Source of the DNA: Nitrospirota bacterium
GTDB lineage: Bacteria > Nitrospirota > Nitrospiria > Nitrospirales > NS-4
Length of the DNA: 12,887 nt
Reading direction: 5' to 3'
NCBI GenBank assembly: GCA_005877565.1
Contig: VBOK01000003.1
Location: 1-12,887, forward strand
Shown: positions 6,757-12,887 of the stretch, piece after piece
Numbering within the stretch: position 1 is the stretch's first letter
Layout of the letters: every line of letters starts with the position of its first letter
Made by a program: the position numbers and the translations under genes
Notes under the pieces: model-generated
What the model was told of the DNA's origin: nothing
Database searches by the model: none
What the model saw: the letters and a program-made list of their open reading frames with translations, nothing else

Positions 6757-6866
6757 TCGCGCTGGCGGCCGTGTTGGCTGCCAGCGCAGGGGCCTGCGGG
6801 AAGAAGACGGCACCGGTATCCCCGGAGGATGTCCCGCCGTCGAAGCAGGAGCGATCGAAACAGTAG
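6714..6866 (+). CDS. Small LptM/LppL-like outer-membrane lipoprotein
   Basis: A 50-codon frame from TTG 6714 encodes a plausible lipoprotein precursor. It has a short n-region with Lys2 and Arg10, a hydrophobic stretch VALAAVLAASAGA (about 15-27), and a lipidated Cys28 followed by GKKTAPVSPEDVPP and a charged tail. The residue at -3 is Ala, weaker than the usual Leu. CGKK...P after the cysteine resembles the CGxKGxLxxP core of LptM (YifL), an LptD-assembly factor, and of LppL, whose genes typically sit just before lysA-dapF or dapF. Here it lies two genes before lysA. No other start gives a complete signal peptide. No Shine-Dalgarno is close: AGAAGGA at 6689-6694 is about 19 bases away, beyond the repeat. 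The first 14 codons lie in the heptad repeat. The call is good on C-terminal sequence and context; the start is uncertain. Confidence 0.65.
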   Translation: MKSFTFNVSRITVNVALAAVLAASAGACGKKTAPVSPEDVPPSKQERSKQ

Positions 6867-6879
6867 AAAGACAACTGAA

Positions 6880-6900
6880 CGGTTCAAGTTCCACGTTCAA
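6880..6900 (+). repeat. Second short 7-base-period repeat tract
   Basis: CGGTTCA, AGTTCCA and CGTTCAA follow one another at 6880, 6887 and 6894, again with a 7-base period and a CGTT(C/A)AA-like core, just downstream of the lipoprotein stop. TGAACGGTTCA (6876-6886) is also a small palindrome. It resembles the tract at 6698-6756, so the small gene is bracketed by related repeats. Confidence 0.55.
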
Positions 6901-6935
6901 GCGCAGTGCACGTTTTCAGAGAGATGAGGTGTGTG

Positions 6936-8816
6936 ATGCAGATCGTACGGCTGACACGGACGACTCCGAAGCGAAGAAAGCTGTTGTTGGTGGACCCCTA
7001 TCCGCGGGAGAACCCGTATCACCTCGGACCCAGCGAGCGGAAAGCGATCTGGTTTCCCAAGCTCAGTCTGCCGGCCATCGCGGCTTACACGCCGGAGCAT
7101 TGGGACGTTGAGATCCAGGACGAGGCGGTTCGGGAGATCGATCTCGAGTATCCGGCGGATATGGTAGGCATCTCGGTGATGACCTGTTATGCCCCGCGGG
7201 CGTACCAACTCGCGGCCGAGTTCCGGAAGCGCGGCGTGCCGGTCATCCTGGGCGGGGTCCATCCCACCTACTGTTCGGACGAGGCCCTGCAGCACTGCGA
7301 TGCCATCGTGACGGGCGAGGCGGAAGATTCCTGGCCGCGGCTGGTGGCCGACTTCGAGGCGGGCTGCATGCAGCGCCAGTACAAGATGGAGAAATTCCCG
7401 GCCTTGGAGAACTACAAGCCGCCGCGCGTCGAGCTGCTCAGCGACGACGCCTACATGACGCGCATGTGCACGTTCACGACCCGCGGCTGCCACTTTGACT
7501 GCGAGTTCTGCAGCGTGTCGCCGTTCAACGGCAAAAGCACGCGGCGCCGACCGGTCCCCGAAGTCATCGCGGAGATGACGCGGGTGAAGCAGTGGGTCGC
7601 GGCCGAACTGGTGGGCCGCATGGGCAAGGGCTCTATGTGGGAGGCCATGAAGATCATGGCGAAGATCCGGATAGGCATTGCGGACGGCTCGATCTTTGCC
7701 TTCGTGGACGATCTGCACAACAGCAACCGCGCCTACTGCCGGGAGCTGTGGGCCGCGTTGAAGCCTCTGAACATCAAGTGGGGCTGCCAGTCCACGCTCT
7801 TCCTGGGAGACGATGAGGAGATGGTCAAGCTGGCGGCCGAGAGCGGCTGCGTGTCGGTCTTCGTGGGCATGGAGTCCATCTTCGAGGAGAGCCTCGGCGA
7901 GACGCACAAGCCCTTCAACCGGGTGAAGAAGTTCGAGGAGGAGATCAAGATGTTCCATGATCACGGGGTCATGGTGAACCCCGGGATCGTCTTCGGCTTC
8001 GACAACGACGACGAGTCGGTCTTCGAGCGCACGGTCGAGTTCCTGATCCAGAACCACTGCGAGCTGGCCTACTTCAACGTGCTCACGCCGCTGCCTGGCA
8101 CGCCGCTGCACGCCCGCATGGAGGCCGAAGGGCGCATCTTTGACCGCAACTGGGCCCGTTACGACGGCAAGTACGTGACGTTCTACCCGAAGCGCATGAC
8201 GCCGGAGCAGTTGCAGGAAGGCTTTTACTGGGCCAATCACGCCTTCTATTCGTTGCCCAACATCTGGCGCCGGGTCTCCAATACGAGCCAGCGGATCATC
8301 CCGCGTTTCGTCATGAACAGGGAATTCCGCCGGGTCATCAGGCGGGCCTGCCCGAAGGGCGGGCTCTCGCCGGTCGCCGGCGTCATCAAGGCCTTGCAGG
8401 CGAAAATCCCGTCGGTGGAGATGGACAATCCGATTCCCAACGCCCTGCTGGCTCTGAGGAAAGTGTCCGGCCAGGTGGACAAGTTTCTCAGCGTCAAGGC
8501 GCGTAAGCACGAACAGTTGACGGCGTTGCTGGTCGAACTGGAGGGGGCGCTGGACTGTTTCAACGCGGCGGAGCTGAAGAAGAGGCTGGCTGACGCCGCC
8601 AGTCGGGCGAAGCTGGACATCATCGTGAACTTCGAGCACCTGCGGCACGCGTCACCGCAGGCGCTCCAGACGCTGCTGGACGGCGAATTCTTCAAGCAGG
8701 CCGCGCCCTCCGTGCGTGTCCGTTTCAGCAAGCTCCGGGCCTCGTTCGAATCCGCCCTCGAGAACGTGAGCTTCCACGGGCTGGACCTGCTGGAAGAGGA
8801 CTTGCAGGATGCCTGA
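6936..8816 (+). CDS. B12-binding-type radical SAM protein with C-terminal STAS-like region
   Basis: This 626-residue protein has the layout of class B (cobalamin-binding) radical SAM enzymes. An N-terminal Rossmann-like domain (about 15-160) includes LLLVDPYP, MVGISVMTCYAPRA and VILGGVHPT followed by CDAIVTGEAE. The radical SAM barrel has the [4Fe-4S] motif CHFDCEFC (Cys185, Cys189, Cys192). The barrel continues with FAFVDDLHNSN, GCQSTLFLGDDEEMV, VFVGMESI and LTPLPGTPLHARM. Residues about 220-255 form an apparent insertion before the FVDD strand. Residues about 530-622 look like a STAS fold (LLVELEGALDCFNAAEL, then DIIVNFEHLRHASPQAL, Ser573). The substrate is not recognisable. ATG 6936 has GAGGTG at 6926-6931; ATG 6924 and GTG 6906 are in-frame alternatives. 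It overlaps lysA by 8 bases, implying co-expression with lysine synthesis, though a direct role there is not shown. Confidence 0.85.
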   Translation: MQIVRLTRTTPKRRKLLLVDPYPRENPYHLGPSERKAIWFPKLSLPAIAAYTPEHWDVEIQDEAVREIDLEYPADMVGISVMTCYAPRAYQLAAEFRKRGVPVILGGVHPTYCSDEALQHCDAIVTGEAEDSWPRLVADFEAGCMQRQYKMEKFPALENYKPPRVELLSDDAYMTRMCTFTTRGCHFDCEFCSVSPFNGKSTRRRPVPEVIAEMTRVKQWVAAELVGRMGKGSMWEAMKIMAKIRIGIADGSIFAFVDDLHNSNRAYCRELWAALKPLNIKWGCQSTLFLGDDEEMVKLAAESGCVSVFVGMESIFEESLGETHKPFNRVKKFEEEIKMFHDHGVMVNPGIVFGFDNDDESVFERTVEFLIQNHCELAYFNVLTPLPGTPLHARMEAEGRIFDRNWARYDGKYVTFYPKRMTPEQLQEGFYWANHAFYSLPNIWRRVSNTSQRIIPRFVMNREFRRVIRRACPKGGLSPVAGVIKALQAKIPSVEMDNPIPNALLALRKVSGQVDKFLSVKARKHEQLTALLVELEGALDCFNAAELKKRLADAASRAKLDIIVNFEHLRHASPQALQTLLDGEFFKQAAPSVRVRFSKLRASFESALENVSFHGLDLLEEDLQDA

Positions 8817-10074
8817 TTTCCGGTACCAGGACGGCGAGTTCTATTGCGAGGCGGTGCCGCTCCGCAGGATCGCCGAGGCCGTCGGCACGCCGTGCTACAT
8901 CTACAGCCACGCGACGGTGGTGCGCCAGTTCCGGTCCTTCGACTCGGCCTTCAATGAGGTCCCGCACTTGGTCGCCTACGCGATCAAGGCCAACTCCAAT
9001 CTGGCCTTGCTACGGCTGCTGGCCAACGAAGGGGCGGGCGCGGATATCGTCTCGGGGGGCGAGCTCTACCGGGCCTTGCAGGCGGGGATCGCTCCCCAGC
9101 GGATCGTCTTCGCGGGGGTTGGCAAGTCGGACGACGAGGTCCGGTACGCCCTGCGATCGAACATCTTGATGTTCAACGTCGAGTCATCGGACGAGTTGCG
9201 GGCCGTCGACCGGGTGGCGGGCGAGATGCACACCAAGGCGCGGGTGGCCTTGCGGATCAACCCGGACATCGATCCCAAGACTCATCCGTATATTTCGACA
9301 GGCCTCAAGAAGAGCAAGTTCGGGATCAGCGCCGAGCGGGCGCTCGATGAATACAAGCTGGCGACGACCTTACCGCACATCGAGATCGTCGGGGTGCACA
9401 AGCACATCGGGTCGCAACTCACGCAGGTCAGCCCCTACGTGGACGCGCTCAAGAGGATTCTCAACCTCGTCGAGCAGCTGGCCGGCATCGGAGTCCATCT
9501 CCGCTACCTCAACGTCGGGGGCGGGCTCGGGATCACCTATCAGGACGAGACGCCGCCGCAGCCCCTGGACCTGGCGCAGGCCATCTCGCCGCTGGTCAAG
9601 GACCTCAAGTGCATGCTGATCTTCGAGCCGGGCCGCTCCATCGTGGGCAACGCCGGCGTGCTGCTCACCCGGGTGCTCTATCACAAGGCGAACCCGGAGA
9701 AGGTGTTTGTCATCGTGGACGCCGCCATGAACGACCTGATCCGGCCATCGCTCTACGGCGCCTATCACGAGATCAAGCCGGTGCACGAGGTGCGGGACAA
9801 GCTCAAGAGGCAGGTGCTGGCGGATGTGGTCGGGCCGGTCTGCGAGTCGGGCGACTTCCTCGCCAAGGATCGGATGATGCCGCTGGTGGACCCGGGCGAG
9901 CTGCTCGCGGTGATGAGCGCCGGCGCCTACGGGTTCAGCATGGCGTCAAACTATAACTCGAGGCCCCGCGTGGCCGAGGTGCTGGTGGTGGGTAGCGAGT
10001 TCCACGTCATCCGGGCGCGGGAAGAGTACGCCGACCTGGTGCGCGGCGAAATGATTCCGGCATTTCTCAAATAA
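8809..10074 (+). CDS. lysA: Diaminopimelate decarboxylase
   Basis: LysA removes CO2 from the D-centre of meso-diaminopimelate to give L-lysine, using PLP in a fold III alanine-racemase-type barrel. The 421-residue product is normal in length. Motifs are YAIKANSN with the Schiff-base Lys60, ADIVSGGELYRAL, HKHIGSQ (197-203), the glycine-rich phosphate loop NVGGGLG (235-241), EPGRS (273-277), CESGD with Cys345 donated across the dimer, and GAYGFSMASNYNSRPR starting at residue 372. CESxD and the C-terminal pattern distinguish it from related arginine or ornithine decarboxylases. The ATG lies in ATGCCTGA, overlapping the radical SAM stop by 8 bases; GAGG at 8796-8799 is 9 bases upstream. It is followed at 7 bases by dapF. 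Confidence 0.97.
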   Translation: MPDFRYQDGEFYCEAVPLRRIAEAVGTPCYIYSHATVVRQFRSFDSAFNEVPHLVAYAIKANSNLALLRLLANEGAGADIVSGGELYRALQAGIAPQRIVFAGVGKSDDEVRYALRSNILMFNVESSDELRAVDRVAGEMHTKARVALRINPDIDPKTHPYISTGLKKSKFGISAERALDEYKLATTLPHIEIVGVHKHIGSQLTQVSPYVDALKRILNLVEQLAGIGVHLRYLNVGGGLGITYQDETPPQPLDLAQAISPLVKDLKCMLIFEPGRSIVGNAGVLLTRVLYHKANPEKVFVIVDAAMNDLIRPSLYGAYHEIKPVHEVRDKLKRQVLADVVGPVCESGDFLAKDRMMPLVDPGELLAVMSAGAYGFSMASNYNSRPRVAEVLVVGSEFHVIRAREEYADLVRGEMIPAFLK

Positions 10075-10081
10075 GGCGGCG

Positions 10082-10984
10082 ATGAAGAAGGTTCCGAAGA
10101 AGATCCCGTTCATGAAGCTCTCCGGCGCCGGCAACGATTTCATCGTGGTGGACAACCGGAACCGTGCGGTGGATCCCGGGAAGATGTCGGCGTTCGTGAC
10201 CAGCGTGTGCACGCGGCACCTCTCGGTCGGGGCGGATGGGCTCATCTTCATCGAAAAAGCCCCCAAGGCCCATTTTCGCTGGCGGTTCTATAACAACGAT
10301 GGGGGCAAGGCCGACTTCTGCGGGAACGGGGCCCGCTGCGTCGCGCGGTTCGCCCATCTCAAGCGGATCGCCCCGAAGAAGATGCGGTTCGAGGGCACGG
10401 CCGGCGTGGTCGAGGCGATGGTGGACGGTGAGAGCGTGACCGTGCGCGTGCCCGATCCGACCGGCCTCCGGTTGAACATCCGTCTGGACATCCCGCCGAC
10501 CCGGAGGCGCAATACGGGCCAGGCGGCGCCGTCTCAGCCGAGCCACATGGGGATGACGTTGGAAGGCCACGCCATCAATACCGGAGTCCCCCACTTCGTC
10601 TATTTCGTCCATGACACGTCGACGGCCGAGGTGATCGGACTCGGGCGACAGATCCGCCATCATCCGGCCTTCAAGCCGGCAGGCACCAACGTGGATTTCG
10701 TCGAGGTGGTGGACCGGCGCACGATCCGCATCCGCACGTACGAGCGCGGTGTGGAGGACGAAACGCTGGCCTGCGGGAGCGGGGCCATTGCGTCCGCCCT
10801 GGTCGCTGCCGTGGTCCACAAAGTGGAGTCGCCGGTGGCAGTCGTCCCCTTGAGCCGCAGACCCATGGCCGTGTCATTCCGGATGGACGGCAATCGGTTT
10901 GCCGACGTCGCCCTGACCGGCGAGGCGCGGGCGGTGTACGAAGGCGAGATGTACCCTGATGCCTGGGAGTACAAGCTGCGATGA
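10082..10984 (+). CDS. dapF: Diaminopimelate epimerase
   Basis: DapF converts LL- to meso-diaminopimelate, supplying both LysA and peptidoglycan synthesis, by a cofactor-free two-cysteine mechanism. Both catalytic cysteines are visible: Cys80 in FCGNGARC and Cys231 in LACGSGA, with the substrate-binding GAGNDF (15-20) near the start and YERGVEDET before the second cysteine. At 300 residues it is about 25 longer than the E. coli protein. The extra length is partly in the middle, near residues 137-157, where a Pro/Gln/Arg-rich stretch precedes MGMTLEGHAINTGVPHFVYF. The ATG at 10082 has AAGG just upstream (10073-10076) overlapping the lysA stop; a later ATG at 10112 would cut the first strand. 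The TGA overlaps the dapA start (ATGA). Confidence 0.96.
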   Translation: MKKVPKKIPFMKLSGAGNDFIVVDNRNRAVDPGKMSAFVTSVCTRHLSVGADGLIFIEKAPKAHFRWRFYNNDGGKADFCGNGARCVARFAHLKRIAPKKMRFEGTAGVVEAMVDGESVTVRVPDPTGLRLNIRLDIPPTRRRNTGQAAPSQPSHMGMTLEGHAINTGVPHFVYFVHDTSTAEVIGLGRQIRHHPAFKPAGTNVDFVEVVDRRTIRIRTYERGVEDETLACGSGAIASALVAAVVHKVESPVAVVPLSRRPMAVSFRMDGNRFADVALTGEARAVYEGEMYPDAWEYKLR

Positions 10985-11856
10985 GCTTCACCGGATCGCT
11001 GGTCGCCATCATCACGCCGTTTCGTAACGGCAAAGTGGACGAGAAAGCCCTCGGTCATCTGATCGAGTGGCAGATCGCGAGCGGAACCGACGGGATCGTG
11101 CCGTGCGGGACGACGGGCGAGTCCGCCACGCTCACCCATGAGGAGCACAAGCGGGTCGTCGAGCTCACCGTGCAGGTTGTCAGGCGTCGCGTGCCGGTCA
11201 TTGCCGGCACGGGGTCCAACTCGACGGACGAGGCGATCGAGTTCACCCGCCATGCCAAGTCCGTCGGTGCAGACGCGGCCCTGTTGATCTCGCCGTACTA
11301 CAACAAGCCGACCCAGGAGGGCCTCTACCGGCACCACAAGGCCGTGGCCGAGGCGGTGGATCTCCCGCAGATCCTCTACAACATCCCTGGGCGCACCGCC
11401 GTGAACATGACCCCGCAGACGGTGGCGCGGCTGGCCCAGGTCCGGAACATCGTGGGCATCAAGGAAGGAGCGGGGTCGCTCCAGCAGGTGAGCGAGATCA
11501 TCCAGCTCTGCGGCGACCGGATCACGGTCCTCTCCGGCGATGATGCGCTGACCTTGCCGATGCTGGCGCTAGGTGCGCAGGGCGTCGTCACGGTGACCGC
11601 CAACGTGGCGCCGGCCGAGATGGCGGCGCTGGTAGACGCCTGGGCGGCCGGGGATGCGGCCAAGGCCCGCGCCATCCATTACAAGCTCTACCCTCTCTTC
11701 CAGGCTCTGTTCCTGGAAACGAATCCGATCCCTATCAAGCATGCCGTCGCGCTGATGGGCAAGGCCACGGCAGAGCTACGGTTGCCCCTCTGCCCGATGT
11801 CGCAAGAGAACCTCGACAAGCTGACTCGGGTCATGAAGGACTTGAAGCTGATTTAG
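10981..11856 (+). CDS. dapA: 4-hydroxy-tetrahydrodipicolinate synthase
   Basis: DapA condenses pyruvate and aspartate semialdehyde, the first committed step towards diaminopimelate and lysine, through a Schiff base in a TIM barrel. The 291-residue protein keeps the E. coli numbering of key residues: Thr44-Thr45 in PCGTTGES, Tyr107 in SPYYNKP, Tyr133 in ILYNIPGR with Arg138, and the Schiff-base Lys161 in VGIKEGAG. LSGDDALTLPMLALGAQG follows as expected. This complete catalytic set separates DapA from other aldolases of the NAL family. The ATG overlaps the dapF stop by 4 bases. It ends the overlapping radical SAM-lysA-dapF-dapA unit; 272 non-coding bases follow, with no clear terminator. Confidence 0.97.
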   Translation: MSFTGSLVAIITPFRNGKVDEKALGHLIEWQIASGTDGIVPCGTTGESATLTHEEHKRVVELTVQVVRRRVPVIAGTGSNSTDEAIEFTRHAKSVGADAALLISPYYNKPTQEGLYRHHKAVAEAVDLPQILYNIPGRTAVNMTPQTVARLAQVRNIVGIKEGAGSLQQVSEIIQLCGDRITVLSGDDALTLPMLALGAQGVVTVTANVAPAEMAALVDAWAAGDAAKARAIHYKLYPLFQALFLETNPIPIKHAVALMGKATAELRLPLCPMSQENLDKLTRVMKDLKLI

Positions 11857-12128
11857 ACATTGAGCGAGCAATGTAGAGGCGGGTCCTGTCGACTGCGGCT
11901 CGCGGGTCCTGCCGCCGGTTTCCCCCGCCGTCTTGCGGCCGGTCGCAGCCCCGATGACTCCGGCTCGCGTTGGCGGGGGTCCCCCGACCGGCGTCACCCA
12001 CTCACCTGCGGCGACATCGACGTCACCCGCTGAAGCTTATCAAGAAACAAGCTCGCTAAATCGGGGTAGGCGGAGTGCGGGGAGTTGGAATTGATCCGAA
12101 GCGGTGGCGTGGTCTTTCGGAGGGGTGG
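11857..12128 (+). other. Structured GC-rich spacer between dapA and dapB
   Basis: This is the largest gap in the window. I see no credible coding frame. Directly after the dapA stop is a small stem, ACATTG (11857-11862) with CAATGT (11869-11874), lacking a T-run. GCGGGTCCTG occurs twice, at 11879-11888 and 11902-11911. A long-range fold is possible: CGCCGGT (11913-11919) pairs with ACCGGCG (11987-11993), and inside it CCCCCGCC (11922-11929) pairs with GGCGGGGG (11972-11979), enclosing a smaller TGCG/CGCA stem. It does not show the recognisable core of the lysine riboswitch. No convincing promoter for dapB is visible. GGAGG at 12119-12123 serves dapB. Confidence 0.5.
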
Positions 12129-12812
12129 ATGGTGAAAGGGAAGGGGAAGATCAAGGTCGTGGTGGCTGGGGCCGGAGGGCGCATGGGCACGCGGCTCGTC
12201 GGCCTAATCAAGGAGTCGCCGAACCTCGAGCTGGCGGGAGCGGTGGAGCGGAAAGGGCATCCGGCGGTCGGGGCCGACGCCGGAGAAACCGCGGGGTGCG
12301 GCCGTCTGGGTGTGGCGGTGACCGATGATCTGACCGCGCTGGCCGCCCGCGCCGAGGTCCTGATCGAGTTCACCTCTCCGGACGCCACGCTTGCGCATCT
12401 GGCGATCATGGCTGCCTCCAGGAAAGCCATGGTCATCGGGACGACCGGGTTCTCGGCCAAGCAACTGGCGGAGCTCCGCGCGCTCGCCAGACCGATTCCG
12501 TGCGTCTTCGCTCCGAACATGAGCGTGGGGGTCACTGTTCTCCTGAAGATCCTGGACGCGGTGGCCGCCTACGGGCGCAAGGGGATGATCGGCGAGCGCA
12601 AGCGGGGCGAGATCGGCATGCAGGTCATCCGGGCAGGGGACATCATCGGCGACCATACCGTCCTCTTCGGGGGACTGGGCGAGCGAATCGAGGTGACGCA
12701 TCGCGTGCAGAGCCGCGACACCTTTGCGCGGGGCGCCCTGCGGGCCGCTCAGTGGGTGGTCGCGCAGGCCCCTGGTCTGTACGACATGCAGGACGTGCTC
12801 GGATCGAAGTAA
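12129..12812 (+). CDS. dapB: 4-hydroxy-tetrahydrodipicolinate reductase lacking the catalytic segment
   Basis: DapB reduces the DapA product with NAD(P)H. The frame encodes 227 residues from ATG 12129 (GGAGG at 12119-12123, 5 bases upstream). The cofactor loop GAGGRMG (14-20), the IGTTGFS segment (103-109), PNMSVGV (129-135), GERKRGEIGMQVIRAGDIIGDHTVLF and the ending GLYDMQDVLG are all well preserved. Between LLKILDAVA (to residue 146) and AYGRKGMIGER, about 46 residues found in other DapB proteins are missing. In E. coli they include HHRHKVDAPSGTA with catalytic His159 and Lys163. Adding 46 to 227 gives 273, the E. coli length, so a clean in-frame loss is the simplest reading. The protein would be expected to be inactive as a reductase. 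Assembly error or a real deletion cannot be separated here. Confidence 0.9.
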   Translation: MVKGKGKIKVVVAGAGGRMGTRLVGLIKESPNLELAGAVERKGHPAVGADAGETAGCGRLGVAVTDDLTALAARAEVLIEFTSPDATLAHLAIMAASRKAMVIGTTGFSAKQLAELRALARPIPCVFAPNMSVGVTVLLKILDAVAAYGRKGMIGERKRGEIGMQVIRAGDIIGDHTVLFGGLGERIEVTHRVQSRDTFARGALRAAQWVVAQAPGLYDMQDVLGSK

Positions 12813-12822
12813 GCAAGAGAAA

Positions 12823-12839
12823 CTGTGCCGGAGGCACAG
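12823..12839 (-). terminator. Probable terminator for a convergent minus-strand gene
   Basis: CTGTGCC (12823-12829) and GGCACAG (12833-12839) form a perfect 7-pair stem with a 3-base loop. On the minus strand it is followed by TTTCTCTTGC, a T-rich tail. On the plus strand the tail is ATCAGAAACC, so the signal favours transcripts arriving from the right. It may also protect the dapB message end. Confidence 0.5.
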
Positions 12840-12851
12840 ATCAGAAACCAT

Positions 12852-12887
12852 CTACCGCACGATCACCGATTTGAGGGCGCCGTCCTT
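12852..12887 (-). CDS. Possible C-terminal end of a convergent gene (partial)
   Basis: Read on the minus strand, the window edge gives eleven codons, KDGALKSVIVR, followed by a TAG at 12852-12854 and then, 12 bases on, the stem-loop with a T-rich tail. A frame ending just before a correctly oriented terminator suggests the end of a real gene entering from the right. Eleven residues are too few to name a family. Confidence 0.35.
   Translation of the reverse strand, partial: KDGALKSVIVR

Noticed and set aside
6906..6935. GTG 6906 or ATG 6924 start for the radical SAM gene
   Set aside because: ATG 6936 has the best-placed purine-rich site. The upstream choices add only 4-10 residues and GTG 6906 lies next to the repeat tract. 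They are not excluded.
11857..12128. Lysine riboswitch or other known metabolite leader before dapB
   Set aside because: The spacer shows nested GC stems but not the recognisable lysine riboswitch core, and there is no terminator or Shine-Dalgarno sequestering helix near dapB that I can identify.
12075..12128. Upstream GTG start extending dapB by 18 residues
   Set aside because: The extension has no family similarity, whereas ATG 12129 has GGAGG at proper spacing and begins just before the first beta strand.
1..12887. CRISPR arrays, insertion sequences, prophage or defence genes
   Set aside because: No spaced direct repeats of CRISPR size, transposase motifs, terminal inverted repeats or phage-like proteins were seen. 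The window is a housekeeping region.

Overview
The window is a gene-dense, GC-rich bacterial chromosome segment of housekeeping biosynthesis genes. All recognisable complete genes are on the plus strand. The gene content and order (purM-purN, tRNA-Ala, bolA, grxD, argDFGH, a small lipoprotein gene, a B12-type radical SAM gene, lysA, dapF, dapA, dapB) and the protein style suggest a Nitrospira-like member of the Nitrospirota. That assignment is inferred from recall of the family, not from a search.

Layout: (1) 1-1017 holds the 3' end of purM and complete purN, overlapping by 8 bases, for de novo purine synthesis. (2) 1039-1797 holds a near-perfect TATAAT box, tRNA-Ala(CGC) with encoded CCA, a bolA-family gene 17 bases downstream, and a monothiol glutaredoxin gene. 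This BolA/Grx pair is closed by a convincing rho-independent terminator. (3) 1908-6688 holds argD, argF, argG and argH, tightly packed with start/stop overlaps or very short gaps. They convert N-acetylglutamate semialdehyde to acetylornithine (ArgD), and ornithine through citrulline and argininosuccinate to arginine (ArgF, ArgG, ArgH). (4) 6698-6900 holds a short TTG-initiated lipoprotein gene resembling LptM/LppL, flanked by tracts of 7-base-period repeats. (5) 6936-11856 holds a B12-binding-type radical SAM gene, then lysA, dapF and dapA, again overlapping or nearly so. These supply late and early steps of the diaminopimelate/lysine pathway. (6) 11857-12128 is the only sizeable non-coding stretch in the window, with a GC-rich foldable element. 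(7) 12129-12812 is dapB. (8) The right edge shows a stem-loop oriented as a terminator for a convergent minus-strand gene whose last codons may enter the window.

The most notable observation is that dapB appears to lack, in frame, about 46 codons containing the HHRHKVDAPSGT-type catalytic and substrate-binding segment of dihydrodipicolinate reductase. The flanking protein is well preserved. Other points of interest are the heptad repeats that run into the lipoprotein signal-peptide coding region, a putative C-terminal STAS-like domain on the radical SAM protein, a CGFT rather than CGFS glutaredoxin, and a hairpin over the bolA translation start next to the tRNA.
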